Below the pieces are notes generated by a model that was not told where the DNA came from, searched no databases, and worked only from the letters and a program-made list of their open reading frames with translations. The translations under genes and the position numbers were made by a program. A stretch of 51,024 bases of DNA from Prevotella sp. UBA2755 (GTDB taxonomy: Bacteria; Bacteroidota; Bacteroidia; Bacteroidales; Bacteroidaceae). The DNA lies in contig DEJF01000056.1 in NCBI GenBank assembly GCA_002353225.1, positions 1 to 51,024 on the forward strand, read 5' to 3'. This document shows, piece after piece, positions 26,857-33,657 of this stretch (positions are counted from its first letter, which is position 1; the number at the start of each line of letters is the position of its first letter).

Positions 26857-26888
26857 TTTGGAGTTATAGCTGATAATTTGTACCTTTG
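26857..26888 (+). promoter_or_regulatory. Promoter of the stand-alone SBD-like gene
   Basis: TTTG (26857-26860) and TACCTTTG (26881-26888) are separated by 20 bp, a full consensus match. The ATG follows 24 bp downstream. Confidence 0.85.
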
Positions 26889-26911
26889 CCCTCACAAACC
26901 AATAATGAGAT

Positions 26912-27451
26912 ATGAACAGAGTGATACAATTCTTTAGCTATGAGCAGTGCTTCAATCACTATACGAAGCGGATTATGAATATCAGGCAGGCAAAGATCCA
27001 TGGAGAAATCATGGTAGCAAAACCTGTTCTGCTGGTGGCTATCATTGATGGCATTGATGCAAATGTGTTCAGAAACAACCAGTTCGCTATCAATGACTGG
27101 CTTGAAGGACGATATAATATGTTAATGTCACAATTTGCCAAGGATTCTCAGTTTGACGATAAGACTACTATTGATAAACCTTTCTGGCATTTGGAAACTG
27201 ATGGATTCTGGCACCTGAACTATCAGGGAGAACGGCTCAGTAAAGGTCACACACCATCGAAAGCCTGGTTGAAAGAGAATGTGGAGTATGCCTATTTCGA
27301 TGAATCGCTATGGATATTGCTTCAAAACAAGGTATGGCGAACGAAACTACGTGATTACATCATCGAGCACAAGCTGACGGATGACCGTAGGAGCGGTCTG
27401 ATGGCTGCAGAAGGGTTTGGAATCCTCGCTGCAATATTGCTCGCTGCATAA
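26912..27451 (+). CDS. Stand-alone sulfur-binding-like domain protein
   Basis: This 179-residue protein repeats the SBD-like pattern: AKPVLLVAIIDGI (about 36-48), DWLEGRY, then KPFWHLETDGFWHLNY (about 89-104), which is close to the N-terminal domain of PT-dependent HNH nucleases. It lacks the His before Lys seen in the 24886 gene, and there is no nuclease domain. With its own promoter after the PT-type operon it may be a separate PT reader, a decoy or a regulator. A second possibility is a truncated derivative of an SBD-HNH nuclease. Confident as a gene, moderate as SBD. Confidence 0.6.
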   Translation: MNRVIQFFSYEQCFNHYTKRIMNIRQAKIHGEIMVAKPVLLVAIIDGIDANVFRNNQFAINDWLEGRYNMLMSQFAKDSQFDDKTTIDKPFWHLETDGFWHLNYQGERLSKGHTPSKAWLKENVEYAYFDESLWILLQNKVWRTKLRDYIIEHKLTDDRRSGLMAAEGFGILAAILLAA

Positions 27452-27474
27452 GGGTATAAACAAGAATTTATAGC

Positions 27475-27672
27475 TCAGTCCGAAAAGCCTATTGAATATG
27501 CCATGTCGCCAAGTAGTATCTTTCAATGTAAATTCACTGAATTTGATCATCAAATACACTGAATTTGGTAGGCAAATACACTGAATTTACTACTAATGGT
27601 CCTAACCCATTTACTTCTTTAGCTTACTATTATTTATGGAAGGACCTATTATCAACAGGCTTTTCGGACTGA
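27475..27672. repeat. 21-bp inverted repeats flanking three 22-bp-phased repeats
   Basis: Arms 27475-27495 and 27652-27672 are inverted copies with one mismatch (core TCAGTCCGAAAAGCCT). Between them CACTGAATTT occurs at 27535, 27557 and 27579, exactly 22 bp apart. No gene is visible inside. It could be a small non-autonomous element, an operator array or a hairpin-forming region. Confidence 0.65.
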
Positions 27673-27685
27673 TATTATACAGTTT

Positions 27686-27717
27686 CTCCCCCTTCCAAGA
27701 GCAGACGGAAGGGGGAG
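27686..27717. terminator. 11-bp perfect GC-rich hairpin
   Basis: CTCCCCCTTCC and GGAAGGGGGAG pair around a 10-nt loop, 22 bp beyond the stop of the minus-strand 85-aa gene. It is positioned as a terminator for that gene and for upstream plus-strand reading, but lacks a T-run. Confidence 0.55.
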
Positions 27718-27738
27718 TCCTGATATTGAAATTGACTT

Positions 27739-27996
27739 TCAATTAATAGTGACCAATCGATTGTCGGTCATGTCGTAGCAGACTGGACGGGCGAAGGATA
27801 TGGCCTTACCGTCATAGACGGCAGAGACATCGACACCCCGACGCTGGAACTCGTCAAGGAGAGCCTGGTCGTGATAGGCTCGCATACCAGTCCAGCCAGA
27901 ATTGTTGACCTGATGATTGAATACTGTTACTAACTTGGGAATCTGCATGTCTGCGAATTGCAGAGCATAACGGATGTAATAAATGTGCTGTTGCAT
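27739..27996 (-). CDS. Small conserved-looking protein of unknown function
   Basis: This 85-residue soluble protein has balanced, protein-like composition (GWTGMRAYHDQALLDEF, GKAISFARPV) and lies behind a full consensus promoter and a ~190-nt leader with hairpins (27997-28201). I do not recognise a family. It is the only gene in a ~1-kb otherwise non-coding stretch between the SBD-like gene and the DUF559 gene. Because the leader looks regulated, the protein could be a regulator or an anti-defence factor, but nothing in the sequence decides this. Confidence 0.6.
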   Translation of the reverse strand: MQQHIYYIRYALQFADMQIPKLVTVFNHQVNNSGWTGMRAYHDQALLDEFQRRGVDVSAVYDGKAISFARPVCYDMTDNRLVTIN

Positions 27997-28193
27997 AACT
28001 TGGAATGTTTTTGAAGTTTATAACTATTCTTGACTTTCGTCGAGATTAATCCTCACCTCAGCAATGCTCAAACGAGTTTGACATTGCGTTCGGTTCGTCA
28101 AATCTTCCGCATCGTACCTTGACCACCGTGGTTTCCAAAAACTCGGTTGGCGAGTCCACCTTTAAAAGGTGTCTGCTCTTGATGCTTCGGGTG
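27997..28193 (-). promoter_or_regulatory. Leader with hairpins and a possible attenuator
   Basis: Reading the minus strand there is CACCTTT-T-AAAGGTG (28157-28171), ACTCG-CCAAC-CGAGT followed by TTTTT (28137-28155, terminator-like), a short ACCAC/GTGGT dyad, and a strong hairpin GCAATG-TCAAAC with GTTTGA-CATTGC (28061-28087). A U-tract hairpin within a leader suggests transcription attenuation upstream of the 85-aa gene. Confidence 0.5.
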
Positions 28194-28225
28194 CAAAGGT
28201 ACAAAGAATAATTGTAATCACCAAA
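28194..28225 (-). promoter_or_regulatory. Promoter for the 85-aa gene
   Basis: On the minus strand TTTG (28222-28225) and TACCTTTG (28194-28201) are separated by exactly 20 bp. Confidence 0.8.
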
Positions 28226-28306
28226 CAAAATCAATTTGTTTCGATTGCAAGTGATATGGATTACTCCCAACTCATGCGTGGCTGTGAGTCTATCCTAATT
28301 TCTATG

Positions 28307-28337
28307 CAAAGGTACGAGTGGCAGGCTTATGAGCAAG
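28307..28337 (-). promoter_or_regulatory. Second minus-strand promoter
   Basis: TACCTTTG (28307-28314, minus strand) with CTTG at 28334-28337, 19-bp spacing. It would give a longer transcript into the same leader. Confidence 0.55.
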
Positions 28338-28403
28338 GTTAAACCTACGGTTCGTCTCGAAAATCTCCACACCTTCGGGTAGTATTTTCGGTCGAAACCT
28401 TGC
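28333..28403. repeat. Nested imperfect hairpin
   Basis: GCAAGGTT (28333-28340) pairs with AACCTTGC (28396-28403), and inside it CGAAAAT (28358-28364) pairs with ATTTTCG (28384-28390). No open frame covers it. The remaining 28404-28500 shows no promoter or gene that I can support. Confidence 0.5.
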
Positions 28404-28500
28404 ACTAAAGTCCGCCCTTCCTCGTTCCCCTGCAACGAAATTAATGATAGACACCCTTACGCCCCGGAGGTGGGAGGGAAATATTTTAAAGTTTTAAGCA

Positions 28501-28980
28501 ATGACAGACAGCATTTACAGAGAGTTAACAGCCAATGAGGTTGAACAGGCGCATGAGCAAAAGGAAAAGCGCACCCAGAGTGAGAAGGTTGCGTATAGGT
28601 TGTTGCCTTGGAGTATGAAGCAGAACGTAGAGCGTAATCCGCCAGTCGCTTTTGTGGGATGTAAGTTAGCTTTCTTTCCTGATTTATTCCTTCGAAACGA
28701 AAAGGTCTGCATTGAGATTGATGGTGGATACCACTGTAAACGCGAGCGTCAGGATGCTCATCGTGACAAAATGTTCCGTGAGTATGGCTTTATCGTCATC
28801 CGCATCAAGAATCTCGACACCCGTGTAAACGTAGCCTATTGGGAACGATTGCTCGAAGGATTAAACAAAGTAGAGGACACTGCTTCACATCCCCACCTCG
28901 CAGCAATAAAAGAAGAACTGCGTCAAATGATAAGTGATGAAATAAGTAGTTGGACACGTATTGATACAGACCCAATATGA
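28501..28980 (+). CDS. DUF559 endonuclease-like protein (Vsr/PD-(D/E)xK fold)
   Basis: This 159-residue protein carries the DUF559 core: FFPDLFL (Pro60-Asp61), CIEIDGGYH (Glu72, Asp74) and YGFIVIRIKN. These are the active-site elements of very-short-patch-repair-like/PD-(D/E)xK nucleases. The length is normal for the family. It lies alone between the structured non-coding stretch and the UpxY-like fragment, with no obvious promoter immediately upstream, so it may be an independent cargo gene. Its target is unknown. Confidence 0.8.
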   Translation: MTDSIYRELTANEVEQAHEQKEKRTQSEKVAYRLLPWSMKQNVERNPPVAFVGCKLAFFPDLFLRNEKVCIEIDGGYHCKRERQDAHRDKMFREYGFIVIRIKNLDTRVNVAYWERLLEGLNKVEDTASHPHLAAIKEELRQMISDEISSWTRIDTDPI

Positions 28981-29065
28981 TTCATATGGAGTCCGCAGTG
29001 GACATTATATCAATCCGTAACTCACAAAAAATGGTAAAACTGTGGTAGAATTAAAATATAATTTG

Positions 29066-29073
29066 TATATTTG
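29066..29073 (+). promoter_or_regulatory. Promoter -7 box before the NusG-like gene
   Basis: TATATTTG matches TAnnTTTG; no clear -33 box. It would transcribe the NusG-like fragment and the ATPase/PIN operon. Confidence 0.55.
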
Positions 29074-29145
29074 CAGCAAAAATTGTATTTCGCGAATATC
29101 CGAAGTTGAAGTTTGATTCATAAAACAGTTGAAAATCAGTGTGAT

Positions 29146-29460
29146 ATGACAACTGCAAATATAAAGGGAAAGCGTTTGGAGCATGACACAACAATGTGTG
29201 GTGCTTTCAAGGCTTGGTTTCCTATGGAAGTGGCTTACTCGCATGAACTCAAGGTAAAAGCAGAGTTAGACCGACTGAAGATTGTAAACTTTGTGTCAAT
29301 TACCTATAAGCTGATGGATGGCGATATGGAGAATTCTCATCGCAAGTTGATGCCTGCTATCAACGACTCCATTTCTATGTACTCTTTACAGAATTGGATA
29401 TGCCAGTTGAAGTATCCTAAAATGTTACATTCGTTGCGAATGTTGGACTTAGTGAGATAA
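29146..29460 (+). pseudogene. Truncated UpxY/NusG-like antitermination protein
   Basis: These 104 residues from ATG 29146 match the N-terminal NGN domain of UpxY-type transcription antiterminators (AWFPMEVAYSHELKVKAEL, KLMPAINDSISMYS). UpxY proteins are about 170-190 residues with a C-terminal KOW domain; this one stops after MLDLVR without it. The frame is open upstream to a TTG at 29113, but ATG 29146 is better placed. A frameshift or deletion has probably removed the KOW part, although a short NGN-only regulator is possible. It begins the ATPase/PIN operon, as UpxY genes begin long operons. Confidence 0.7.
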
Positions 29461-29472
29461 ACAAATGGCATT

Positions 29473-30738
29473 ATGATGTGGCAAAGTCCGAAATTGTTTG
29501 GTGTTGGGCAGTTCGTAGAGATGAGACTTTATAGTATTGTCTTGACGATTGCAAAATCCTTTGGTTATATAACTATTGAATTGTTGCAACAAGAGATACC
29601 TGAAAGAATAAAAGGATTAATAGTCGTCAATAGCATCAGTAAAAGAACTTATGACGACCTAATACGAGAATTACTGTATTTTGATTTTTTAAAAAGAAAT
29701 AGGATTGACAATATTTATTCAATCACAGATGAAGGCATCCAATATCTTGACATGTTAGCCTTCGAACCGAACAGAGCAAAGGATTTGTTATTAAAGAAAA
29801 CACAGGAGGTATTTATTACACCAGGGTGGTTTGTTAATCGGCTTTGGGAATTAAACCCAGATGAACAAGGACAAATAGTTATACCCACTCCAGTGCGCTC
29901 CTCAACAGTTAAGTTGCCCTCTCGTCTTTGGGATGATTATAAATGGAACGCCCAAGTAGATACTGCCACTGAAGAAACTTACAATCAGATAAAGAAAGTA
30001 CTTCCCGGCTCTTTTCCTATAGAATATGGTGTGTGGAGGGATAAGGTTATAGCTGAATATGAGAGACTTGGAACCTTAAAACCCAAGACACGAAAGCGCT
30101 CTCCTCATTTCTCAAGTAGGAAACGTTTATCTCTGGCTATGCAGAATGTTTCCGTAAAGCACTTCTTTTCCAAAATAAATCCATTAAATGGAGAACTTGA
30201 ATTGCCAGACAACAAGCGTAGCGATATGACTCATCGAGCTTTTATGATATGGTGTCCTCGACTTGAATATTTCAATCTTTTAGTATATACTGATTATCTT
30301 GATGCTATACCCGGACGACTTGTATATCCAATCTCAAAGTTTAAGGAAATAAAAACATATTCTGGTTATAGTGAGAAATTGTATATTGAGAATCCTGAAA
30401 ACCAGTGTTTGTATATATATCACCCGTCTTGGAAGCAGATTCGAGCCACCTTTATAACTGTACTGTATAATGTGTATCAGAAGCTGTATAGAGACCAGTG
30501 GATAATATATGTTTCCATTCAAGATATCAGAGATGAAGTTTGTCGCCAGTTGAGAATCAGCCCTGCTGATTTTGAAGATTTTCTTTCCAAATCGTACCAA
30601 TGTTCTTTAAAGAGAGAAATAGAGTATTCCATATCACTGGAAACAGACTTGCGGCTTGACATGAAAGTACAACTGAACCGTCGAGGTGTTATTGTCGATA
30701 AAAAGATGTATACATTAATTGCAATAAAACAATTTTAG
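29473..30738 (+). CDS. Winged-helix N-terminal protein, unknown function
   Basis: In this 421-residue protein the first ~95 residues look like a winged helix (LYSIVLTIAKSFGYI, SKRTYDDLIRELLYFDFL, NIYSITDEGIQYLDML). The rest (about 100-421) has no family I recognise. It is basic in the middle (KPKTRKRSPHFSSRKRL) and contains mixed alpha/beta segments. The gene begins 12 bp after the NusG-like fragment and ends 1 bp before the ATPase start, so it is first in a tightly packed four-gene operon. A DNA-binding partner of the ATPase is a reasonable guess. Confidence 0.6.
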   Translation: MMWQSPKLFGVGQFVEMRLYSIVLTIAKSFGYITIELLQQEIPERIKGLIVVNSISKRTYDDLIRELLYFDFLKRNRIDNIYSITDEGIQYLDMLAFEPNRAKDLLLKKTQEVFITPGWFVNRLWELNPDEQGQIVIPTPVRSSTVKLPSRLWDDYKWNAQVDTATEETYNQIKKVLPGSFPIEYGVWRDKVIAEYERLGTLKPKTRKRSPHFSSRKRLSLAMQNVSVKHFFSKINPLNGELELPDNKRSDMTHRAFMIWCPRLEYFNLLVYTDYLDAIPGRLVYPISKFKEIKTYSGYSEKLYIENPENQCLYIYHPSWKQIRATFITVLYNVYQKLYRDQWIIYVSIQDIRDEVCRQLRISPADFEDFLSKSYQCSLKREIEYSISLETDLRLDMKVQLNRRGVIVDKKMYTLIAIKQF

Positions 30739-30739
30739 C

Positions 30740-32086
30740 ATGAATAACTTGATAAGAAAACCCCAGATTTCTAGTGAGCAGAGGAACCATAAGTATGGAT
30801 ATTATGGTTTCACTCAGAATCCATTTCCATTCGACCCCTCGGTAATTCCTGGTAGCGATGACAAACGAAATAACGGAACTCTTTTCTATGAGGGAATGAG
30901 AGAACAGGAAATGAATGATTTCAAGGAAAAACTTGTTAAAAGCCCGAACAGAATCGGTATCTTGATGGATTATGCTGCTTATAAAGGCAGAGGTATAGGA
31001 AAGACGGCTTTGCTTAACCATGTTAAAACAATCATAAACAGTGATTTGGGCCTTCGGATTTCAGATGGGCAAGAGGTACTATATTCGATTTATCTATCTC
31101 CGAACAGTTCTGATGGAAACAACAGATCTATGTCGCGTATGGCTCATTCGTTATTTGATGCGATGATAAATGAACGTATGCTTTTTATCGCCTTTTGTCG
31201 CCTTAGAGCCTTTTCTGGTGGTATTAGCGATGATTTGTTGACGGAAATATCCGAAGATGATTATGAAAGTTCAATAGCTGATGACAAGTGGCTTACTGAA
31301 CATGGTGCTGATTTACCCAGAATTAATAACTATCTTGTAGAAAAGCTGTATTCTATAGGGTTCCTTGAAGGTTCGCCATCTTACCGACTATCTTTCGGTT
31401 ATAAGGATTTCCTCAACGCCATTTCAAGCTTTCATAGTGAAATGGAATGGAGTAAGAAAGGACTTCAACTTATTTTTAACAAGCTTGTTCTTTTGTTTAA
31501 AGAGGCAGCATTCTCTAATTGTATAATCTTACTTGATGAAGTTGAGAAAATTGTTCAATATCAAAATTTTAGTGAAAGACGTGCATTCTGCGATGATCTT
31601 CGATTCTATTTTATCGATGGAAATACGGAAAATTCAGCGGAAGGCTTCTTTAAAATTCTAATTACGATACACCCTAATAGTCAGGAACTATTAATGCCAC
31701 ACTGGATGGCTGCTGGACTCGAACGTTTCTGTGAATTGGGAGGTTCTGGTGCTAAAGAGAGCACCATCTTCTTTAAGCCTATGAAGGATGACATCAATCT
31801 TATCAAAGACTTTGTTAAAATCTATTTGGATAATTCGAGGTCTAATAAATCCGATTCTGTTGAACCCTTTACTGATGATGCTTTGTTATTGGCATTGCGA
31901 AAATCTGATAACATCGCAGGCAAGTTCTTAAAAATGCTATATTTTGCTGTTGAGAATGGCATTGCAAATCAATGGAAAACTATCGGAACAGATAAAATAG
32001 AAGAATTAACCAGAGATGTAATAAAGAAAACAGATGATGGTAAAAGTGGAGATACGCCTCTTGATAGAACGATAACAGAACTTTAA
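30740..32086 (+). CDS. ExeA/ORC-like P-loop ATPase
   Basis: This 448-residue protein has a Walker A-like GRGIGKTALL (residues 83-92) and Walker B CIILLDEVEK around residue 260. The N-terminal YYGFTQNPFPFDP resembles the start of ExeA-type AAA ATPases. Many defence ATPases have this layout. It follows the winged-helix protein by 1 bp and precedes the 125-aa gene by 1 bp, so the four genes are expressed together. No transmembrane segment. Likely the energy-using core of an uncharacterised system; a Tn7-like TnsC/TniB role is less likely because no transposase is present. Confidence 0.75.
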   Translation: MNNLIRKPQISSEQRNHKYGYYGFTQNPFPFDPSVIPGSDDKRNNGTLFYEGMREQEMNDFKEKLVKSPNRIGILMDYAAYKGRGIGKTALLNHVKTIINSDLGLRISDGQEVLYSIYLSPNSSDGNNRSMSRMAHSLFDAMINERMLFIAFCRLRAFSGGISDDLLTEISEDDYESSIADDKWLTEHGADLPRINNYLVEKLYSIGFLEGSPSYRLSFGYKDFLNAISSFHSEMEWSKKGLQLIFNKLVLLFKEAAFSNCIILLDEVEKIVQYQNFSERRAFCDDLRFYFIDGNTENSAEGFFKILITIHPNSQELLMPHWMAAGLERFCELGGSGAKESTIFFKPMKDDINLIKDFVKIYLDNSRSNKSDSVEPFTDDALLLALRKSDNIAGKFLKMLYFAVENGIANQWKTIGTDKIEELTRDVIKKTDDGKSGDTPLDRTITEL

Positions 32087-32087
32087 T

Positions 32088-32465
32088 ATGAATACTGTTT
32101 TGCTTCCACAGAACAAACTGGAGCAATTCTTGTTAGAAGGATTGAAAGACCTTCAGTTTAACAATACTGATTCGCATTATACCTTCAATACAACAATCGG
32201 CCTTGTGCAGACCTTGGAAGTTTTGAAAAAGAGGGGTACCTGCCAATATTCTATCTTGAGGGATAATTTGCATGATTTCTGTAATTCTGGTATTTTCCAA
32301 TTGGACTTAGATCAATATGAGATAGTACAAGCATTGGAAGATCCAGAATTTATGGATACTTATACAAGTCATGCAATGAATCCTTTTGATATATCTAAAG
32401 TATTATCGATTGTTTATAACGATAATTGTTGGGGCGACAAAGATGAATTGATAAAACAACTCTAA
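32088..32465 (+). CDS. Small protein between the ATPase and PIN genes
   Basis: I do not recognise a family in this 125-residue, mainly helical, acidic protein. It lies one base after the ATPase stop and its stop abuts the PIN gene start. It is longer than typical VapB antitoxins and lacks an obvious DNA-binding ribbon, so a structural or inhibitory partner of the PIN protein is possible but unproven. Confidence 0.6.
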   Translation: MNTVLLPQNKLEQFLLEGLKDLQFNNTDSHYTFNTTIGLVQTLEVLKKRGTCQYSILRDNLHDFCNSGIFQLDLDQYEIVQALEDPEFMDTYTSHAMNPFDISKVLSIVYNDNCWGDKDELIKQL

Positions 32466-32936
32466 ATGGCAAATATTTATGCATATGTTGATACGTGCGT
32501 TATGGCTGATATAATAATCAGTTTAGACGCAAGTAACGACCTAAATCCTGTAGCAGGAACATTCCTTTTGCCTGAAATGCTCCCTATACTGAATAAAATA
32601 AAGGAGAACGAACGTTTTAGCAAGGTTGTCACTTCTGCTTTCACTTTTGTAGAACTAATTAATAAGTTTTCTGATATTTTTAAGAATACAGAAGTTACTA
32701 TACAAAAGCTTTATGCTTTGATGAAACAGCCACCAGAATGGCTCGTAATAGAACCTCTAAATGAACTGACAGAGAAATCATATTGTGATGTTCCTACTAA
32801 AGTTGAGGGCGAGAACGTCTCAATGGACGATGCAATTCACATAGCAACCGCTTTACAAAGAAATGATGAAATCGTATTTCTTACGACAGATCATATACTT
32901 CGAAAGATAGAATTGCCTAATCTGAAGTTTATATAG
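32466..32936 (+). CDS. PIN-domain ribonuclease-like protein
   Basis: This 156-residue protein has the PIN acidic set: Asp9 (YVDTCV), Glu63 (FVELINKF), Asp121/Asp122 (MDDAIHIATAL) and Asp142 (TTDHIL). PIN domains are Mg-dependent RNases, common as toxins and as defence effectors. It is the last gene of the operon and the last gene of the element. Being downstream of an ATPase rather than a small antitoxin suggests a sensor-effector system more than VapBC. Confidence 0.8.
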   Translation: MANIYAYVDTCVMADIIISLDASNDLNPVAGTFLLPEMLPILNKIKENERFSKVVTSAFTFVELINKFSDIFKNTEVTIQKLYALMKQPPEWLVIEPLNELTEKSYCDVPTKVEGENVSMDDAIHIATALQRNDEIVFLTTDHILRKIELPNLKFI

Positions 32937-33002
32937 CATCCATGCGTATAGAAGGATTTGAAATGGCTGTTGCGAAACGTTAATTGAGGTGGCTTTCGAA
33001 AG

Positions 33003-33028
33003 TGTGCCTACAATGTGCCTACAACTTT
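33003..33028. repeat. Integrase arm-type repeat, right end
   Basis: These 26 bp are identical to 166-191, and include two adjacent copies of TGTGCCTACAA. They lie about 60 bp inside attR. Confidence 0.75.
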
Positions 33029-33045
33029 GAAAGGTTTAGATATAA

Positions 33046-33078
33046 AAAGTCCTGTAAGTTGCTTACTTACAGGACTTT
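33046..33078 (-). terminator. Element-supplied terminator for tRNA-His
   Basis: AAAGTCCTGTAAG and CTTACAGGACTTT pair in a 13-bp perfect stem with a 7-nt loop; on the minus strand it runs into TTTTTATA. It lies inside the element just downstream of tRNA-His and would replace the chromosomal terminator displaced to 1-20. Confidence 0.85.
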
Positions 33079-33085
33079 AACTTTT

Positions 33086-33104
33086 GGGTGCCCGGACGGA
33101 CTCG
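33086..33104. other. attR: attR, right attachment repeat in tRNA-His
   Basis: GGGTGCCCGGACGGACTCG is identical to 30-48 and covers the acceptor 3' strand and part of the T arm of tRNA-His, so the tRNA gene stays intact. Confidence 0.9.
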
Positions 33105-33161
33105 AACCGTCGACATTCAGAACCACAATCTGACGCTCTAACCAACTGAACTACGGGCACC
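33087..33161 (-). tRNA. tRNA-His (anticodon GTG)
   Basis: The minus strand gives a full cloverleaf: acceptor GTGCCCG with CGGGCAC, D arm, anticodon stem TCAGA with TCTGA around loop TTGTGGT (anticodon GTG) and the GGTTCGAGTCC T loop. An encoded G-1 opposes C73, as expected of bacterial tRNA-His. CCA is not encoded. It has a full consensus promoter (33191-33222) and a terminator inside the element. Confidence 0.97.
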
Positions 33162-33190
33162 ATCGTGCGCCTTCTCTTGGAAAGCGAGTG

Positions 33191-33222
33191 CAAAGGTACG
33201 GGAATTATTCGAGATTACCAAA
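33191..33222 (-). promoter_or_regulatory. Promoter of tRNA-His
   Basis: On the minus strand TTTG (33219-33222) and TACCTTTG (33191-33198) are separated by 20 bp. Confidence 0.85.
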
Positions 33223-33251
33223 TAATTCCCATACTTTTTTGCAGTTTTTCT

Positions 33252-33656
33252 TTACTTAGCAGGCTGTGCGGGTGCTTTTGGAGCATCTGCAGGTGCTGCA
33301 GGAGCGGTACCTTCCTTAGCAGGAGCGGCAGGAGCAGCAGCGTCTTTCGTCTGGCTGGCGCCAAAGCCTGGCAAGTTGTTAGGATTGGTAGCAGGTGCCT
33401 GGTAGTTCTCCATGACAGAACTGTCAGTTGTGGCTGTGGGGGCTACCCAAGCGCAAACAACACTGAAAAGAACCATGGCGAGAGCAAGTCCCCATGTTGC
33501 CTTCTCTACGAAGTCGGTAGTCTTGCGGACACCACCAATCTGGTTGTAAGAGGCGAAACTGGATGACAGACCGCCACCTTTTGACTCTTGAATCAGCACG
33601 ATACCGATCATCAGTATGGCTGCAATCACGATAAGAATTACAAATAATGTGTACAT
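33252..33656 (-). CDS. secG: Preprotein translocase subunit SecG
   Basis: This 134-residue protein has two membrane helices (about 3-22 and 53-72) flanking the conserved loop QESKGGGLSSSF, the signature of SecG, which assists SecYE in moving proteins across the inner membrane. The C-terminal ~50 residues are an Ala/Pro/Lys low-complexity tail, common in Bacteroidetes SecG. It is last in the minus-strand set with the TPR-like, lptE and sigma-54-type genes and begins 1 bp after the upstream stop. Confidence 0.93.
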   Translation of the reverse strand: MYTLFVILIVIAAILMIGIVLIQESKGGGLSSSFASYNQIGGVRKTTDFVEKATWGLALAMVLFSVVCAWVAPTATTDSSVMENYQAPATNPNNLPGFGASQTKDAAAPAAPAKEGTAPAAPADAPKAPAQPAK

Positions 33657-33657
33657 G

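Larger units (their letters stand above)
30..33104. mobile_element. Integrative mobilizable element (defence island) in tRNA-His
   Basis: The element lies between identical 19-bp direct repeats (30-48 and 33086-33104), and the right copy is the 3' end of tRNA-His(GTG). A tyrosine recombinase gene sits just inside the left end, and repeats shared by both ends (166-191 and 33003-33028) look like integrase arm sites. It carries an excisionase-like HTH gene, a replication/primosome-like gene and a MobV relaxase but no type IV secretion genes, so I infer an integrative mobilizable element dependent on a helper. The cargo is dominated by defence-like genes. The interior is visibly more AT-rich than the chromosome to the right. 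Which strand exchange point lies within the 19 bp cannot be read from one junction pair. Confidence 0.9.

Noticed and set aside
27535..27588. The three CACTGAATTT copies as a CRISPR array or replication iterons
   Set aside because: Only three 10-bp copies with 12-bp gaps; no cas genes and no replication gene adjacent. Treated as a repeat of unknown role.
30740..32086. TnsC/TniB transposition ATPase
   Set aside because: No transposase or target-selection gene is nearby, and the element is integrated by a tyrosine recombinase.
32088..32936. VapBC toxin-antitoxin pair
   Set aside because: The 125-residue protein has none of the usual short DNA-binding antitoxin pattern, and both genes are locked into a longer operon with an ATPase.
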